Source: Candidatus Desulfofervidaceae bacterium
GTDB taxonomy: Bacteria > Desulfobacterota > Desulfofervidia > Desulfofervidales > Desulfofervidaceae
NCBI GenBank assembly: GCA_021160485.1
Contig: JAGHCL010000218.1
Span: 1 to 5,715 of the forward strand
Length of the DNA stretch: 5,715 bases
Direction: 5' to 3'
Below the pieces are notes generated by a model. It had not been told where the DNA came from and made no database searches. It worked only from the letters and a program-made list of their open reading frames with translations. Positions 1 to 5,715 of this stretch are shown piece by piece (position 1 is the stretch's first letter; the number at the start of each line of letters is the position of its first letter). Made by a program: the position numbers and the translations under genes.

Positions 1-1
1 G

Positions 2-256
2 CCCGATGGAGGCAAAATAAATGTCGTTTCTGAGAAAGAAAATGGATATGTACGGATAGAAATTGAAGATACAGGTCCTGGGATCCCGCCAGAGAAATTG
101 AAAGAGATTTTTAATCCCTTTTTTACTACCAAAAGAAAGGGAACTGGCCTTGGGCTCACCATCTCTTACCGTATTATTAAAGACCATGGCGGTGACATAA
201 AGATAGAAAGCACCGTAGGCAGGGGCACCAAGTGTATAATTTTATTACCCCTGTAA
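2..256 (+). CDS. Sensor histidine kinase, C-terminal ATPase domain (5' partial)
   Basis: This is the last 84 codons of a two-component sensor kinase, cut by the left window edge; the reading frame is open from base 2 to the TAA at 254-256. The HATPase_c signatures are present in order: DTGPGIP (G1 box, bases 68-88), NPFFTTK (F box, 113-133) and GTGLGL (G2 box, 140-157), followed by HGG and a GRGT turn before a terminal strand ending LPL. In the family this domain binds ATP and phosphorylates a histidine in the DHp domain, which then passes phosphate to a response regulator. The PFFTTK/GTGLGL style is that of NtrB/AtoS-like kinases. The protein ends straight after the ATPase domain, so no receiver domain is fused at this end. 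Sensor and DHp domains, the signal and the partner regulator lie outside the window. It is only nine bases from tmk on the same strand, so shared transcription is likely. The family call is firm; the specific pathway cannot be told. Confidence 0.93.
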   Translation, partial: PDGGKINVVSEKENGYVRIEIEDTGPGIPPEKLKEIFNPFFTTKRKGTGLGLTISYRIIKDHGGDIKIESTVGRGTKCIILLPL

Positions 257-265
257 TATGCGGAT

Positions 266-874
266 ATGAGTGTATTTATTACCTTTGAAGGTATAGAGGG
301 ATGTGGTAAAACCACACAATTGAAGCTGCTGGCAAATTGGCTAGTTCAGCAGGGGAAGAAGATTTATATTACTTATGAACCCGGAGATACTAGCCTAGGG
401 GAAAAACTGAGAGAGATCTTACTTTCCCCTATTCTTTCTCCCTGTGCTCAGGCGGAGTTGTTGTTATATATAGCTGACAGAGTTGAACACGTTCAAAAAC
501 AAATCAAACCTGCACTTAAACAGGGGAAAATTGTTCTCTGCGATAGGTATCATGATTCTACTTTAGCTTATCAAGGATATGGCAGAAAAATAGACATTTC
601 CTTTATTCAAACTTGTTTTTCCTGTTTAAACTTGCCCTTGCCCCATTTGACCTTTCTGTTAGACTGTCCAGTGGAAATTGGTCTAAAAAGGATTAAAGAC
701 AGGAATTTGGATCGGATTGAACAGGAGGAATTTGCCTTTCATAAACGGGTAAGAGAAGGATTTTTAAAACTGGCAAAAGCAGATCCCAGACGCATAAAAA
801 TCATTGATGCTACCTTGCCAGTAATGGAAATTCAGACAAAAATTAGACATTTGGTGCAGACATATGGCCTTTAA
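266..874 (+). CDS. tmk: Thymidylate kinase (dTMP kinase)
   Basis: The enzyme phosphorylates dTMP to dTDP with ATP in the cytoplasm, an essential step to dTTP. At 202 residues it has the usual family length. The P-loop is GIEGCGKTT (residues 9-17) after the strand FITFE. The dTMP-binding DR-box is DRYHDSTLAYQGYGR, close to consensus. The lid reads KRIKDRNLDRIEQE, very like the E. coli lid, with basic residues there and none in the P-loop, which fits a bacterial type II enzyme. The usual TREPGG loop is instead TYEPGD (residues 36-41), so the conserved Arg is Tyr37 and the second Gly is Asp41. The ATG at 266 starts right at the family N-terminus, but no good Shine-Dalgarno precedes it; translation may depend on ribosomes finishing the kinase gene nine bases upstream. 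The 3' end overlaps holB by 11 bases. Identification is secure. Confidence 0.96.
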   Translation: MSVFITFEGIEGCGKTTQLKLLANWLVQQGKKIYITYEPGDTSLGEKLREILLSPILSPCAQAELLLYIADRVEHVQKQIKPALKQGKIVLCDRYHDSTLAYQGYGRKIDISFIQTCFSCLNLPLPHLTFLLDCPVEIGLKRIKDRNLDRIEQEEFAFHKRVREGFLKLAKADPRRIKIIDATLPVMEIQTKIRHLVQTYGL

Positions 875-1835
875 AGATATATTGGGACAAACGCAGGTAG
901 TGGGCTGGCTAAAAAACGCTATTAGGCAAGAAAGACTGGCCACAGCCTATCTGTTTACAGGTATAGATGGTATTGGTAAAAGCACCGTAGCCCTAAATTT
1001 TGCCAAAGTCTTAAATTGCCTCTCTTTACGAGAGGGTGATGCCTGCGAAAAATGTCTTAATTGTAAAAAAATAAATGCTGGAACCCACCCTGATGTTCTA
1101 TTCATCCAGCCAGAAGGACAAAGTATTAAAATTGAACAGATAAGAAAGGTTCAACACAGTCTTTCTTTCAAGCCTGCTTCAGCCAGAAAACGGGTTGTTA
1201 TTATCAATGATGCTGATTTAATGACAGCTGAAGCAGCAAATGCCTTTTTAAAAACCCTAGAAGAGCCCCCTTTAAACACCATTCTTATCTTAATTGCTCA
1301 ACATAAATCTCAGTTACTTCCTACTATAATTTCACGATGTCAGGTAGTAATTTTTCGCCCTCTCCCTTTAAAAATCATTCAAGAAGTGTTAGAAAAAAGG
1401 GGGATATTTCCCCAAAAGGCTTTTTTTCTAGCTCACCTGGCCGAAGGCAGTCTGGGCAAGGCTTTAGCATTTTTGGAAAGAGAGATAAATTTAAGCTTAA
1501 TTGTACACTGGATTAAGAAGGAAATATCCATAAATAGTTTATTAAACTCAGTTGAAACCATAGCTAAAAACTTAGAGAAAAACGAAGATTTCTTGAACTT
1601 CTTGGAATTTTTCCAGGGAGTATGGAGAGACCTTTTGCTGTTTAAAAAGGGGTGTAAGGAATTTTTGATAAATGAAAATTTTATTTCAGAATATGCTAAT
1701 TTAGCTCAAGATTATACAGAGAAAGAGCTACAAAAAAAACTCAAGACTATAGAAGAAGCTAGAAAACTGCTTAAACAAAATGTGCAAAAAAAACTCATTT
1801 TAGAGCATTTGTTTTGGGGTGAAGGAAGCCTATGA
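864..1835 (+). CDS. holB: DNA polymerase III delta' subunit (clamp loader)
   Basis: The delta' subunit is part of the DnaX clamp-loader complex that opens the beta clamp and places it on primed DNA. The 323-residue protein has the AAA+ layout: an N-terminal FKDILGQ box (3-9), Walker A GIDGIGKST (33-41) with Lys39 intact, a four-cysteine zinc site (Cys52, Cys61, Cys64, Cys67), a Walker B-like strand VVIINDAD (111-118), the AANAFLKTLEEPP helix (124-136) and the SRC motif (157-159). The C-terminal third is helical and lysine-rich, as expected for the oligomerisation collar. DnaX (gamma/tau) is the main alternative, but the length, the LKTLEEPP context next to tmk and the lack of a tau extension favour delta'. 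Unlike E. coli delta', whose nucleotide site is degenerate, the P-loop here looks competent; many other bacteria share this. The start overlaps tmk by 11 bases with a weak GGTG at 853-856, and the stop overlaps ricT in an ATGA. Two A8 runs occur near the 3' end. Confidence 0.93.
   Translation: MAFKDILGQTQVVGWLKNAIRQERLATAYLFTGIDGIGKSTVALNFAKVLNCLSLREGDACEKCLNCKKINAGTHPDVLFIQPEGQSIKIEQIRKVQHSLSFKPASARKRVVIINDADLMTAEAANAFLKTLEEPPLNTILILIAQHKSQLLPTIISRCQVVIFRPLPLKIIQEVLEKRGIFPQKAFFLAHLAEGSLGKALAFLEREINLSLIVHWIKKEISINSLLNSVETIAKNLEKNEDFLNFLEFFQGVWRDLLLFKKGCKEFLINENFISEYANLAQDYTEKELQKKLKTIEEARKLLKQNVQKKLILEHLFWGEGSL
1731..1797 (+). repeat. Two identical 13-base A8-containing repeats in holB
   Basis: The 13-mer CAAAAAAAACTCA occurs at 1731-1743 and again at 1785-1797, 54 bases apart. 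Both copies are in the same codon phase and encode Gln-Lys-Lys-Leu. Runs of eight A are known sites of polymerase or ribosome slippage in other genes, but here they may simply reflect AT-rich Lys codon use. A one-base slip at either run reaches a stop within about a dozen codons. Confidence 0.6.
1821..1826 (+). promoter_or_regulatory. Ribosome binding site of ricT
   Basis: GAAGGA lies five bases before the ATG at 1832, inside the last codons of holB. It supports that start and, with the ATGA stop/start overlap, suggests reinitiation or coupled translation of ricT after holB. Confidence 0.6.
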
Positions 1836-2632
1836 TAGTTCTTGGTGTGAAATTTAGGAAGGATAACCGAATTTATAAATTCGTTACAAATGACGTTAAA
1901 ATAAAAAAGGGAGATTACGTTCTTGCCAAATTGGAAAGGGGGCCATATTTAGGTCAGGTAATAGAAAGAATAGAAATGGCAAAGGAATTACCTCTTCCCC
2001 AGATTGAGAGAAAAGCCACTAAAGACGACCTGATCCAGGATGCTAAAAATGCTGCTTTGGAAAGGATTGCTTTCCGATTTTGTGCGGAAAGAATCAAGTC
2101 CCATGAATTAGAGATGAAACTCATTCGGGCACAATGTCTTTTTGATAAAAGTAAACTTATTTTTTACTACACCGCTGATGGGCGAGTTGACTTTAGAGAA
2201 TTACTCAAAGACCTGGTTAAACGCTTTCGGATGCGAATTGAGTTACGTCAAATTGGAGTAAGAAATGAAACACAAATGATAGGAGGTATAGGACCCTGCG
2301 GAAGGGAATTATGCTGCAGTTTGTTCTTGAATACTTTTGTTCCTGTTTCTGTAAAAATGGCAAAAGAGCAATATATGTCTCTTAACCCTGAAAAGATTTC
2401 CGGTCTTTGCGGAAGATTGATGTGCTGTTTGGCCTATGAATTTCCCCTTTATCAGACATTCAAAGAAGGTCTTCCTCCCTGTGGAGAAACTGTTAAGATA
2501 GATAATATAGAAGGTAAAATTGTAAGATACAGTTTACTGCGACAATCGGCATTTATAGAAACACCTGAAGGACAAGAAGTAGAAGTAAGGCTTAAAGATT
2601 TAAATGTAACCTTAAAAGAAACAGAAGCATAG
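1832..2632 (+). CDS. ricT: PSP1-domain protein, RicT/YaaT family
   Basis: This 266-residue protein belongs to the PSP1/YaaT (RicT) family. In Bacillus subtilis RicT works with RicA and RicF in an iron-sulfur complex that helps RNase Y process mRNA and affects sporulation, competence and biofilm formation; its job in other phyla is poorly known. Family signs are the N-terminal YKF...KGDYVLAKLERG...G segment (15-41), the core ending in FRELLKDLVKRFRMRIELRQIGVR (121-144, written here by its ends FRELL and IGVR), and two matching cysteine motifs: GPCGRELCC (Cys156, Cys161, Cys162) and GLCGRLMCC (Cys193, Cys198, Cys199), then PPCGE (Cys217). The paired CGR-x2-CC pattern is what one expects of the cluster-binding region. 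The C-terminus (about 217-266) looks like a small beta domain. It sits between holB and metG, the same neighbourhood as in many bacteria. Neither ricA nor ricF is in the window. Family assignment is strong; function in this organism is inferred. Confidence 0.92.
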   Translation: MIVLGVKFRKDNRIYKFVTNDVKIKKGDYVLAKLERGPYLGQVIERIEMAKELPLPQIERKATKDDLIQDAKNAALERIAFRFCAERIKSHELEMKLIRAQCLFDKSKLIFYYTADGRVDFRELLKDLVKRFRMRIELRQIGVRNETQMIGGIGPCGRELCCSLFLNTFVPVSVKMAKEQYMSLNPEKISGLCGRLMCCLAYEFPLYQTFKEGLPPCGETVKIDNIEGKIVRYSLLRQSAFIETPEGQEVEVRLKDLNVTLKETEA

Positions 2633-2689
2633 ATATGTGGATACCTCAAGTTAACAAAAGACAAGACAAAGACCACGGAAGATAAAAAT

Positions 2690-2707
2690 AATTAATCCTG
2701 GTTAATT
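2690..2707. repeat. Perfect short palindrome upstream of metG
   Basis: AATTAA at 2690-2695 and TTAATT at 2702-2707 are perfect inverted repeats around the six-base spacer TCCTGG. All arm pairs are A-T, so as RNA this is a weak hairpin; a protein-binding site is also possible. A poor promoter-like pair, AAGACA (2663-2668) and AATAAT (2687-2692) with 18 bases between, overlaps its left arm. The rest of the 116-base gap 2633-2748 shows no terminator and no T-box or SAM-riboswitch landmark. Confidence 0.3.
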
Positions 2708-2734
2708 CATCACTTCGTAAATTAAAAGAAGAGT

Positions 2735-2740
2735 GGAGGT
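2735..2740 (+). promoter_or_regulatory. Strong ribosome binding site of metG
   Basis: GGAGGT lies eight bases before the ATG at 2749, a near-consensus Shine-Dalgarno at good distance. It fixes the metG start and is the strongest such site in the window. Confidence 0.85.
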
Positions 2741-2748
2741 TTCTTGAT

Positions 2749-4635
2749 ATGCGATGTTTTTATGTCACCACGCCCATTTATTATGTCAATGCCAAACCAC
2801 ATTTAGGACACGCTTATACCACTATTGTGGCAGATACAATCAACCGTTTTTATAAACTTATGGGTTATGAAACTTTTTTCCTCACCGGCACGGACGAACA
2901 TGGAGATAAGATTGTTCAGGCTGCTCAAAAACTAGGGAAGACACCACAAGAATATGTGGATGAAATCAGCCACTGTTTCCGCACCACATGGGACAAGCTA
3001 AATATTAAGTATGACAAATTCATTCGGACTACTTACGATTATCACAAAAAAGTTGTCCAATATGTGTTGCAAAGGCTTTATGAAAAAGGAGAAATTTATC
3101 TCAGTGAGTATGAAGGTAAATACTGTTTTGGATGTGAACGTTTTCTTACAGAAAAAGAACTGGTAGATGGTAAGTGTCCAGATCATAAAACAGAACCAGT
3201 TTTGTTAAAAGAAGCTAATTATTTTTTCCGAATGAGAAAATATCAACAGTGGTTAATTGACTATATTCATGCCCATCCGGATTTTATTCAGCCAGAAAGA
3301 TATCGCAATGAGGTCCTGGGCTTTTTGCGGGAACCTCTAGAAGACCTCTGTATATCTCGTCCGAAAAAACGGTTAACCTGGGGCATTACGTTACCTTTTG
3401 ATGAAGATTTTGTTACTTATGTCTGGTTTGACGCCTTGGTCAATTATTTATCCGCCTTGGAATATCCTGAAGGAGATTTATTTAAAAAATTCTGGCCAGT
3501 GGCCAACCATATCATTGCAAAGGATATCTTAAAACCTCATGGGATTTATTGGCCCATTATGCTTCATGCTGCTGGAATTGAGCCATATAGGCATTTGCAT
3601 GTCCACGGTTACTGGAATGTAAAAGAAGAAAAAATGTCCAAATCTTTAGGAAATGTAGTTTCGCCTTTGGAAATGAAAGAAAAATACGGCCTGGATGCCT
3701 TTCGTTACTTTCTCTTGCGGGAAATGCCCTTTGGGTTGGATGCCAATTTCAGTGAAGAGGCCCTGATTGAGCGTTTTAATGCTGATTTGGCTAACGATTT
3801 GGGAAATTTGGTAAATCGTTCTCTTACTATGGTGCATAAATTTAATCAGGGTAAAATCCCTGTTCCTGGTGCTGAAACCCAGATGGAAACAGACATAAAA
3901 AAACGGGCCGAAGAAATGGTACGAAGTTACGTGGAGAATACGCAAGCGTTTGCCTTTCATAAGGCCCTGTTTAGTCTCTGGGAATTTATCAATGTCCTGA
4001 ACAAATTTATTGATACCACTGCGCCCTGGGCCTTGGCTAAGGCAGGGCAAGAAGAAAGATTAAATACGGTATTGTTTGTGCTGATGGAAGGATTACGGCT
4101 TATTGCTTATTTTTTACATCCTGTCATGCCTGAAACGGCCCAAAAGATAGAAGCAGCTTTAGGTGTTACATCTTTGCCCTGGGAAGAAGGTATTAAATGG
4201 GGACAGATAAAACCCGGGACCCAGGTGCAAAAACCTAAACCTTTATTCCCAAGGAAAGACAGATTAGAGACAACTTCACAGGGCGCAGAGAAAAAAGAAA
4301 AACAGAAAAAACAGGAAATTACCATTGAAGAATTTGCTCGTTTGGACATCCGTGTAGGAAAGATCATTCAGGCAGAAAAAATTGCCAATGCGGATAAATT
4401 GCTCAAATTAAGTGTAGATTTAGGTGATGAAACTCGAACCGTAGTCGCTGGTATTGCCAAGGCGTATAAACCAGAAGAAGTAATCGGGAAGAAGGTTTTG
4501 ATCGTTGCCAATCTGAAACCAGCTAAAATTAGGGGAATCCTGTCTGAAGGTATGATTTTGGCAGCCTCTAGTAATGAAAAAATGGTGCTTACAACAGTGG
4601 ATACAGATATAGACGTAGGAGCTAAGGTAAAATAA
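2749..4635 (+). CDS. metG: Methionyl-tRNA synthetase with C-terminal tRNA-binding domain
   Basis: This cytoplasmic class I synthetase joins methionine to tRNA-Met using ATP. The 628 residues fall in order into a Rossmann catalytic core with the HIGH-type signature HLGH (18-21), an inserted zinc knuckle with Cys126, Cys129, Cys143 and His146, the KMSKS loop (295-299), a helical anticodon-binding domain (about 345-490) and an OB-fold tRNA-binding domain (about 525-628, from IEEFARLDIRVGKI to the end). Asn353/Arg357 and Trp427 (in the N-x8-PW pattern) fit the residues that read the CAU anticodon in E. coli. A lysine-rich linker (around 510-523) joins the last two domains. The C-x2-C...C-x2-H knuckle and general sequence style resemble the Thermus enzyme of about the same length rather than the longer E. 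coli one. The C-terminal domain is known to help tRNA binding and dimerisation. A strong ribosome site supports the start. The 116-base leader leaves open an own promoter or read-through from ricT. The 3' end overlaps the convergent deacetylase gene. Confidence 0.98.
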   Translation: MRCFYVTTPIYYVNAKPHLGHAYTTIVADTINRFYKLMGYETFFLTGTDEHGDKIVQAAQKLGKTPQEYVDEISHCFRTTWDKLNIKYDKFIRTTYDYHKKVVQYVLQRLYEKGEIYLSEYEGKYCFGCERFLTEKELVDGKCPDHKTEPVLLKEANYFFRMRKYQQWLIDYIHAHPDFIQPERYRNEVLGFLREPLEDLCISRPKKRLTWGITLPFDEDFVTYVWFDALVNYLSALEYPEGDLFKKFWPVANHIIAKDILKPHGIYWPIMLHAAGIEPYRHLHVHGYWNVKEEKMSKSLGNVVSPLEMKEKYGLDAFRYFLLREMPFGLDANFSEEALIERFNADLANDLGNLVNRSLTMVHKFNQGKIPVPGAETQMETDIKKRAEEMVRSYVENTQAFAFHKALFSLWEFINVLNKFIDTTAPWALAKAGQEERLNTVLFVLMEGLRLIAYFLHPVMPETAQKIEAALGVTSLPWEEGIKWGQIKPGTQVQKPKPLFPRKDRLETTSQGAEKKEKQKKQEITIEEFARLDIRVGKIIQAEKIANADKLLKLSVDLGDETRTVVAGIAKAYKPEEVIGKKVLIVANLKPAKIRGILSEGMILAASSNEKMVLTTVDTDIDVGAKVK

Positions 4636-5698
4636 CCATCCAGAAATTGACGGCAGGTTTACCACTCCTGCGTTCTATACCTGTTATGGCAATGCGATTT
4701 ACCTTTCGTTTGAGCACAGGGAGATTGCGGATAAACACCTTACCAGTTTTTTGGTCAAACTGGGCCTTTTGCCAACCCCATTCGCTTACATAAATGCCAA
4801 AACTCCCTGGCAGGTATCGCTGTGGATATTTTAGAATGCCACTTATTTCAGGAGGCGGATTTTGTTTAAGAAAACCAATTTCTGGTTTGTGTTGAAATAA
4901 AGGCAAATCAACACGGTGTAATATCTGGATAAAATGTTTCATCGTTGCCCATTCCTTACCCAAGATGGGCTCACGGGGGATAAGGCTTAGGGATGTATCT
5001 TCACTTACTACGCCAGGGTCCTGGGTCAAAAGTGCCTTATAACCCAATTTCAACGCTTCTTCAATTAGAATCTTATTGTAATATCCATAAGGAAAGGCCA
5101 GATAATCAGGTTCATAACCCAGGCGAGATTTAAAAATAAAACGACTCTTTTTTAAATCTTTTCTTATCCAATTTCTATAAACACTTTCTGTCATTCCTTC
5201 TGGCACAAATCCCAGACGGTGGTGAGCATAGCTATGATCCTGGAAATCTACCCCCGCTTTTTGCATCTGTTTTACCTCTTTCCAGCTAAGATAATCTGGA
5301 AAGTGCTTTTCTATTGCTTCGGTAGGTAAAAATACAGTAAACGGATAGCCAAACTCTTTCAGGATAGGAAAGGCATTTATATAAACAGACTTATAACCAT
5401 CATCTATTGTAATCACTACTGCCTTTGGTGGAAGCATCTGTTTTTTTTCTAAGGCCATAATTAGCCTTTTTAAAGGAATTACCTGATAATGGTGTGTTTT
5501 TAAATAAAGCATTTGTGCCTTAAAGGCATCCAGGCTAACATTAGTGGAAGGAGTGCGATTATCGCCAAATTTATGGTAGAGAAGGACAACGGTATTATTC
5601 GCAAATACCTTTGGCGGTAGAAAGCAAAGACTGATTGTCCAAACAACAAAGATTAAACTGCGCCAGATAAGGTTTAAAATGGGCTTCATAAATGTCAT
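4622..5698 (-). CDS. Exported polysaccharide deacetylase (NodB/CE4 domain)
   Basis: This 358-residue protein is a carbohydrate esterase family 4 enzyme, which removes N- or O-acetyl groups from polysaccharides with a divalent metal. A signal peptide is clear: Lys5/Arg13, a hydrophobic stretch about 14-27 and a likely cut after VFA (31-33), so it acts outside the cytoplasmic membrane. The mature part opens with VVLLYHKF (37-44), like PgaB/IcaB-type deacetylases. Motif 1 is TIDDGY, with Asp99 as likely base and Asp100 as metal ligand; motif 2 is HSYAH (His155 and His159 as ligands); motif 3 is AFPYGYYN (201-208). The NodB domain seems to end near 265, and about 90 further residues, beta-rich by eye, have no function I recognise. 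The substrate may be a poly-N-acetylglucosamine-like exopolysaccharide or other surface glycan; no glycosyltransferase or export gene is nearby to settle it. The start could be Met1 (5698) or Met4 (5689); neither has a Shine-Dalgarno. It stands alone, convergent with metG. Confidence 0.9.
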   Translation of the reverse strand: MTFMKPILNLIWRSLIFVVWTISLCFLPPKVFANNTVVLLYHKFGDNRTPSTNVSLDAFKAQMLYLKTHHYQVIPLKRLIMALEKKQMLPPKAVVITIDDGYKSVYINAFPILKEFGYPFTVFLPTEAIEKHFPDYLSWKEVKQMQKAGVDFQDHSYAHHRLGFVPEGMTESVYRNWIRKDLKKSRFIFKSRLGYEPDYLAFPYGYYNKILIEEALKLGYKALLTQDPGVVSEDTSLSLIPREPILGKEWATMKHFIQILHRVDLPLFQHKPEIGFLKQNPPPEISGILKYPQRYLPGSFGIYVSEWGWQKAQFDQKTGKVFIRNLPVLKRKVNRIAITGIERRSGKPAVNFWMVILP

Positions 5699-5708
5699 AT
5701 TCTTTTAG

Positions 5709-5714
5709 ATTATA
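5709..5714 (-). promoter_or_regulatory. Candidate -10 element of the deacetylase gene
   Basis: Read on the minus strand, a perfect TATAAT ends ten bases before the ATG at 5698. Transcription would then begin about three or four bases before Met1, or about 12 before Met4. The -35 region lies beyond the window edge, so only half the promoter can be judged. A chance match is possible in AT-rich DNA. Confidence 0.4.
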
Positions 5715-5715
5715 C

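Noticed and set aside
864..1835. Reading the AAA+ gene as dnaX instead of holB
   Set aside because: At 323 residues it lacks the tau/gamma extension, and the place after tmk and before the PSP1 gene is the classic holB position.
2452..2676. Minus-strand open frame of 74 codons across the ricT end
   Set aside because: It is antisense to the well-supported ricT C-terminus, has no recognisable motif and a Ser/Leu-rich shadow composition.
2635..2685. Plus-strand 16-codon mini-ORF in the ricT-metG gap, a possible leader peptide
   Set aside because: There is no Shine-Dalgarno, no Met-rich run as a methionine attenuator would need, and no following terminator hairpin.
2712..2735. CACTTC / GAAGAGTG imperfect inverted repeat before the metG ribosome site
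   Set aside because: It needs bulged bases and an A/T-only loop; too weak to claim a sequestering structure.
2633..2748. T-box or SAM riboswitch leader for metG
   Set aside because: The gap is too short for a usual T-box, the conserved T-box sequence is absent, and there is no terminator hairpin with a T-run.
3646..4050. Minus-strand open frame of 134 codons inside metG
   Set aside because: It is fully antisense to the MetRS anticodon domain, and its His/Phe/Gln-rich composition is that of a shadow frame; no family resemblance.
4420..4665. Minus-strand open frame of 81 codons at the metG 3' end
   Set aside because: It overlaps both metG and, in another frame, the end of the deacetylase; no motif or ribosome site supports it.
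4653..4671. GCAGG/CCTGC stem as a metG terminator
   Set aside because: The stem has only five pairs with a nine-base loop and no T-tract after it, and it lies in the coding part of the deacetylase.

Overview
The window looks like an ordinary chromosomal housekeeping stretch of an AT-rich bacterium (roughly 40% G+C by eye), with no sign of mobile DNA, phage, CRISPR or RNA genes. The gene order tmk - holB - ricT (PSP1 family) - metG, preceded by a sensor kinase, recalls Desulfobacterota (former Deltaproteobacteria). The methionyl-tRNA synthetase has the single C-x2-C/C-x2-H zinc knuckle known from Thermus. A low-GC, possibly thermophilic Desulfobacterota lineage is my best guess, but it is an inference from gene order and protein style only.

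Layout: bases 2-256 carry the last 84 codons of a sensor histidine kinase ATPase domain, cut by the left edge. Only nine bases later begins a tightly packed plus-strand cluster. Thymidylate kinase (tmk, 266-874) overlaps DNA polymerase III delta' (holB, 864-1835) by 11 bases. holB in turn overlaps ricT (1832-2632) by the four bases ATGA. A 116-base gap with a strong Shine-Dalgarno sequence then leads to methionyl-tRNA synthetase (metG, 2749-4635). On the minus strand, 5698-4622 encodes an exported polysaccharide deacetylase that meets metG tail to tail, the two coding regions overlapping by 14 bases. A perfect TATAAT lies just upstream of the deacetylase start at the right edge.

How the genes work together: tmk makes dTDP on the way to dTTP, holB is part of the clamp loader that makes replication processive, ricT is a cysteine-rich PSP1 protein whose Bacillus relative acts in RNA processing and development, and metG charges tRNA for translation. 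Overlapping ends suggest that at least tmk, holB and ricT are co-transcribed and translationally coupled. The deacetylase is a separate unit for cell-surface polysaccharide modification.

I found no convincing new biological system. The points worth a second look are small: unusual residues in the Tmk EPG loop, two identical A8 slippery runs in holB, a gene-end overlap with no visible terminator, a nearly leaderless candidate promoter, and an uncharacterised C-terminal region on the deacetylase.
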